Origin: an uncultured Rhodospirillales bacterium
GTDB taxonomy: Bacteria > Pseudomonadota > Alphaproteobacteria > CALMVH01
Assembly (NCBI GenBank): GCA_937873165.1
Contig: CALMVH010000292.1
Location: 1 to 6,606, forward strand
Length of the DNA: 6,606 nt
Reading direction: 5' to 3'
Shown here: piece by piece, positions 5,539 to 6,606 of the stretch
Layout of the letters: each line of letters opens with the position of its first letter
Position numbering within the stretch: position 1 is the first letter of the stretch
Notes under the pieces: generated by a model
The model's database searches: none
What the model saw: the letters and a program-made list of their open reading frames with translations, nothing else
Told to the model about the DNA's origin: nothing
Program-made: the position numbers and the translations under genes

Positions 5539-6201
5539 ATGCGCGGCATTTTTCCTACTCAGATCGCTAAAAGCTGGGATCCAGCCACCCCCTGCAGCGA
5601 AGCGGCGCTTAGGTTGTCGTCGAATTTCATCGTTGCCGGTTTGGCTGATGAGGTGAAATCGGTATCCCTCAGGATCGCGCATGGTGTCCGCGCGATGATC
5701 TACGAGGAGGACGGTATCTTCGATCCGGCCGCCAGGCTGATCCTGAAGCATTTGCCCGGTACGACCGGCCGCCGTCCGGTGCTGTCGCTGGCAACTTCGG
5801 CCATGATCATGGCCTATGATAAGTATCACGCGCCGGAAGGGCTAGAGGCATCCAGGATCGCAGGCGATATACTGGACTCGCCCAAACTCGTCGGTACCAT
5901 TCCGCTGGTGCAGCGTTTGTCGGCCGAACAGCAGATGCTGGACCGTCTCGGCCCCGATCACCCCCGGGGCAAGGCTGCGATGGCGGGACTGCTGCTGGGG
6001 ATCGTGTCGGATTCGAACCCGAGTCCACAAATCTCGTACCCGGATAAACAGCATTCGCTTGATACGATCGGCCAGGCGGCGTCGAAGCATAACCTGCCGG
6101 ACTACGAAGTGCGTGCCCGTCAATTGCGCGGCGTTCTGGAACTCCGGCATGCCGTGCCTCCCCCGCAGCCGCAGGGCAGCGGCCTGTACTTTCGCCGGTA
6201 A
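5539..6201 (+). CDS. Tandem unknown family, copy 2 (intact)
   Basis: Protein of 220 residues from a family I do not recognise; homologous to copies 1 and 3. The N-terminal box PTQIAKSWD (6-14) matches copy 1. The core has RAM (51-53), an acidic patch EED (56-58), then RRPVLSLATSAMI at 78-90, equivalent to GRPALKLMTACLI in copy 1 and EPVLNRVQAAVYV in copy 3. Next come ILDSP (111-115; LDDP and LDKP in the others), VGTIPLVQRLSAE, and a hydrophobic helix-like GLLLGIVSDSN at 150-160. A proline-rich stretch (207-211) leads into the tail GSGLYFRR. No signal peptide, Cys pair or known catalytic motif is visible; the predicted make-up is mostly helical. ATG 5539 lacks a clear Shine-Dalgarno sequence, but the N-terminal match to copy 1 supports it. 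Copy 3 begins nine bases after its stop, so these two form an operon. Confidence 0.8.
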   Translation: MRGIFPTQIAKSWDPATPCSEAALRLSSNFIVAGLADEVKSVSLRIAHGVRAMIYEEDGIFDPAARLILKHLPGTTGRRPVLSLATSAMIMAYDKYHAPEGLEASRIAGDILDSPKLVGTIPLVQRLSAEQQMLDRLGPDHPRGKAAMAGLLLGIVSDSNPSPQISYPDKQHSLDTIGQAASKHNLPDYEVRARQLRGVLELRHAVPPPQPQGSGLYFRR

Positions 6202-6210
6202 GGTAACCCG

Positions 6211-6606
6211 ATGACATCGCAGCCCAGTCCTTCCAAGGCCGTCTTGGACTTCGTATCCGTTCTGGAATCCCAGCCGGGTCGAGCCAAGTCGGATCTCGGC
6301 CGGTCCACCCGGATCGTCCAGAACGTAGGGCCCGGTGCCTTCGTCTATCCGGAGATCCTACCCGATGCCTTGCGCTGCATGGTTTGGGGCAGGGAATACC
6401 AAAAATCCTGCAACCTTGTTCTGGATATCGTGCAACAGAACCCGAAAGAACCGGTGTTGAACCGTGTGCAGGCGGCGGTTTATGTCGGCTATTACAACTT
6501 ACCAAAGGACGGCAACGCGAACGGGGGGCATCCCCGCGACGTTTCGATCGCCAATCGTGCCGCGGGAATCGTGGCGGACATACTGGACAAACCCGGCCAG
6601 AAACTA
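6211..6606 (+). CDS. Tandem unknown family, copy 3 (partial, runs off the window)
   Basis: The first 132 residues of a third family member; the frame is open to the window end. ATG 6211 has AAGG at 6200-6203, seven bases upstream and overlapping the copy 2 stop codon, which indicates translational linkage. Relatedness to copy 2 is seen in LRCMVW (54-59) against VRAMIY, LVLDIVQ against LILKHLP, EPVLNRVQAAVYVGYYNL (80-97) against RPVLSLATSAMIMAYDKY, and VADILDKPG (121-129) against AGDILDSPK. Between these it carries about 12 extra residues rich in Gly, Asn and Pro (about 99-110). The first 45 residues do not resemble copies 1 and 2. The C-terminal half, including any GSG tail, lies outside the window. 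Function unknown. Confidence 0.75.
   Translation, partial: MTSQPSPSKAVLDFVSVLESQPGRAKSDLGRSTRIVQNVGPGAFVYPEILPDALRCMVWGREYQKSCNLVLDIVQQNPKEPVLNRVQAAVYVGYYNLPKDGNANGGHPRDVSIANRAAGIVADILDKPGQKL

Noticed and set aside
1..6606. Search for CRISPR arrays, tRNA or rRNA genes, insertion-sequence ends and transposases
   Set aside because: No regularly spaced repeats, tRNA-like cloverleaf, rRNA sequence or transposase motifs were recognised on either strand.

Overview
The window (about 60% G+C by eye) looks like an alphaproteobacterial chromosome segment. The biotin carboxylase and BCCP read like alphaproteobacterial versions, for example 'AVHSTADSDAMHVRLADESVC' style N-terminal wording in AccC and 'TGLTEIEV..GERRIRVAR' in AccB. 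An acetic-acid-bacterium or other Rhodospirillales-like host is my best guess, from memory of these families rather than from a search. All recognisable genes are on the + strand.

Layout: (1) 40-804 encodes an exported DsbA-family thiol-disulfide oxidoreductase of the Com1/ScsC type. (2) 805-1048 is non-coding and holds four consecutive potential stem-loops. (3) 1049-2377 encodes a divergent Gfo/Idh/MocA-type oxidoreductase of unknown substrate. (4) 2444-4797 is a housekeeping block, aroQ-accB-accC: type II 3-dehydroquinate dehydratase of the shikimate pathway, then the biotin carrier and biotin carboxylase subunits of acetyl-CoA carboxylase. accB and accC overlap by one base (TGATG). (5) 4818-6606 (window end) holds three tandem members of a protein family I do not recognise. 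Copies 1 and 2 align by eye without gaps over about 165 residues and end in the same tail, GSG-[V/L]-[F/Y]-F. Copy 3 shares the central core and runs off the window. Copy 1 is split by a frame disruption near 4932-4955.

Working together: the DsbA-like protein acts in the periplasm, AroQ feeds aromatic biosynthesis, and AccB/AccC form half of the enzyme that makes malonyl-CoA. As I recall, many alphaproteobacteria have a dsbA-like gene, aroQ, accB, accC and then aat in close order. If so, the oxidoreductase gene and the tandem family are the accessory parts here. The most notable content is the tandem family of unknown function directly behind accC, with one apparently broken copy.
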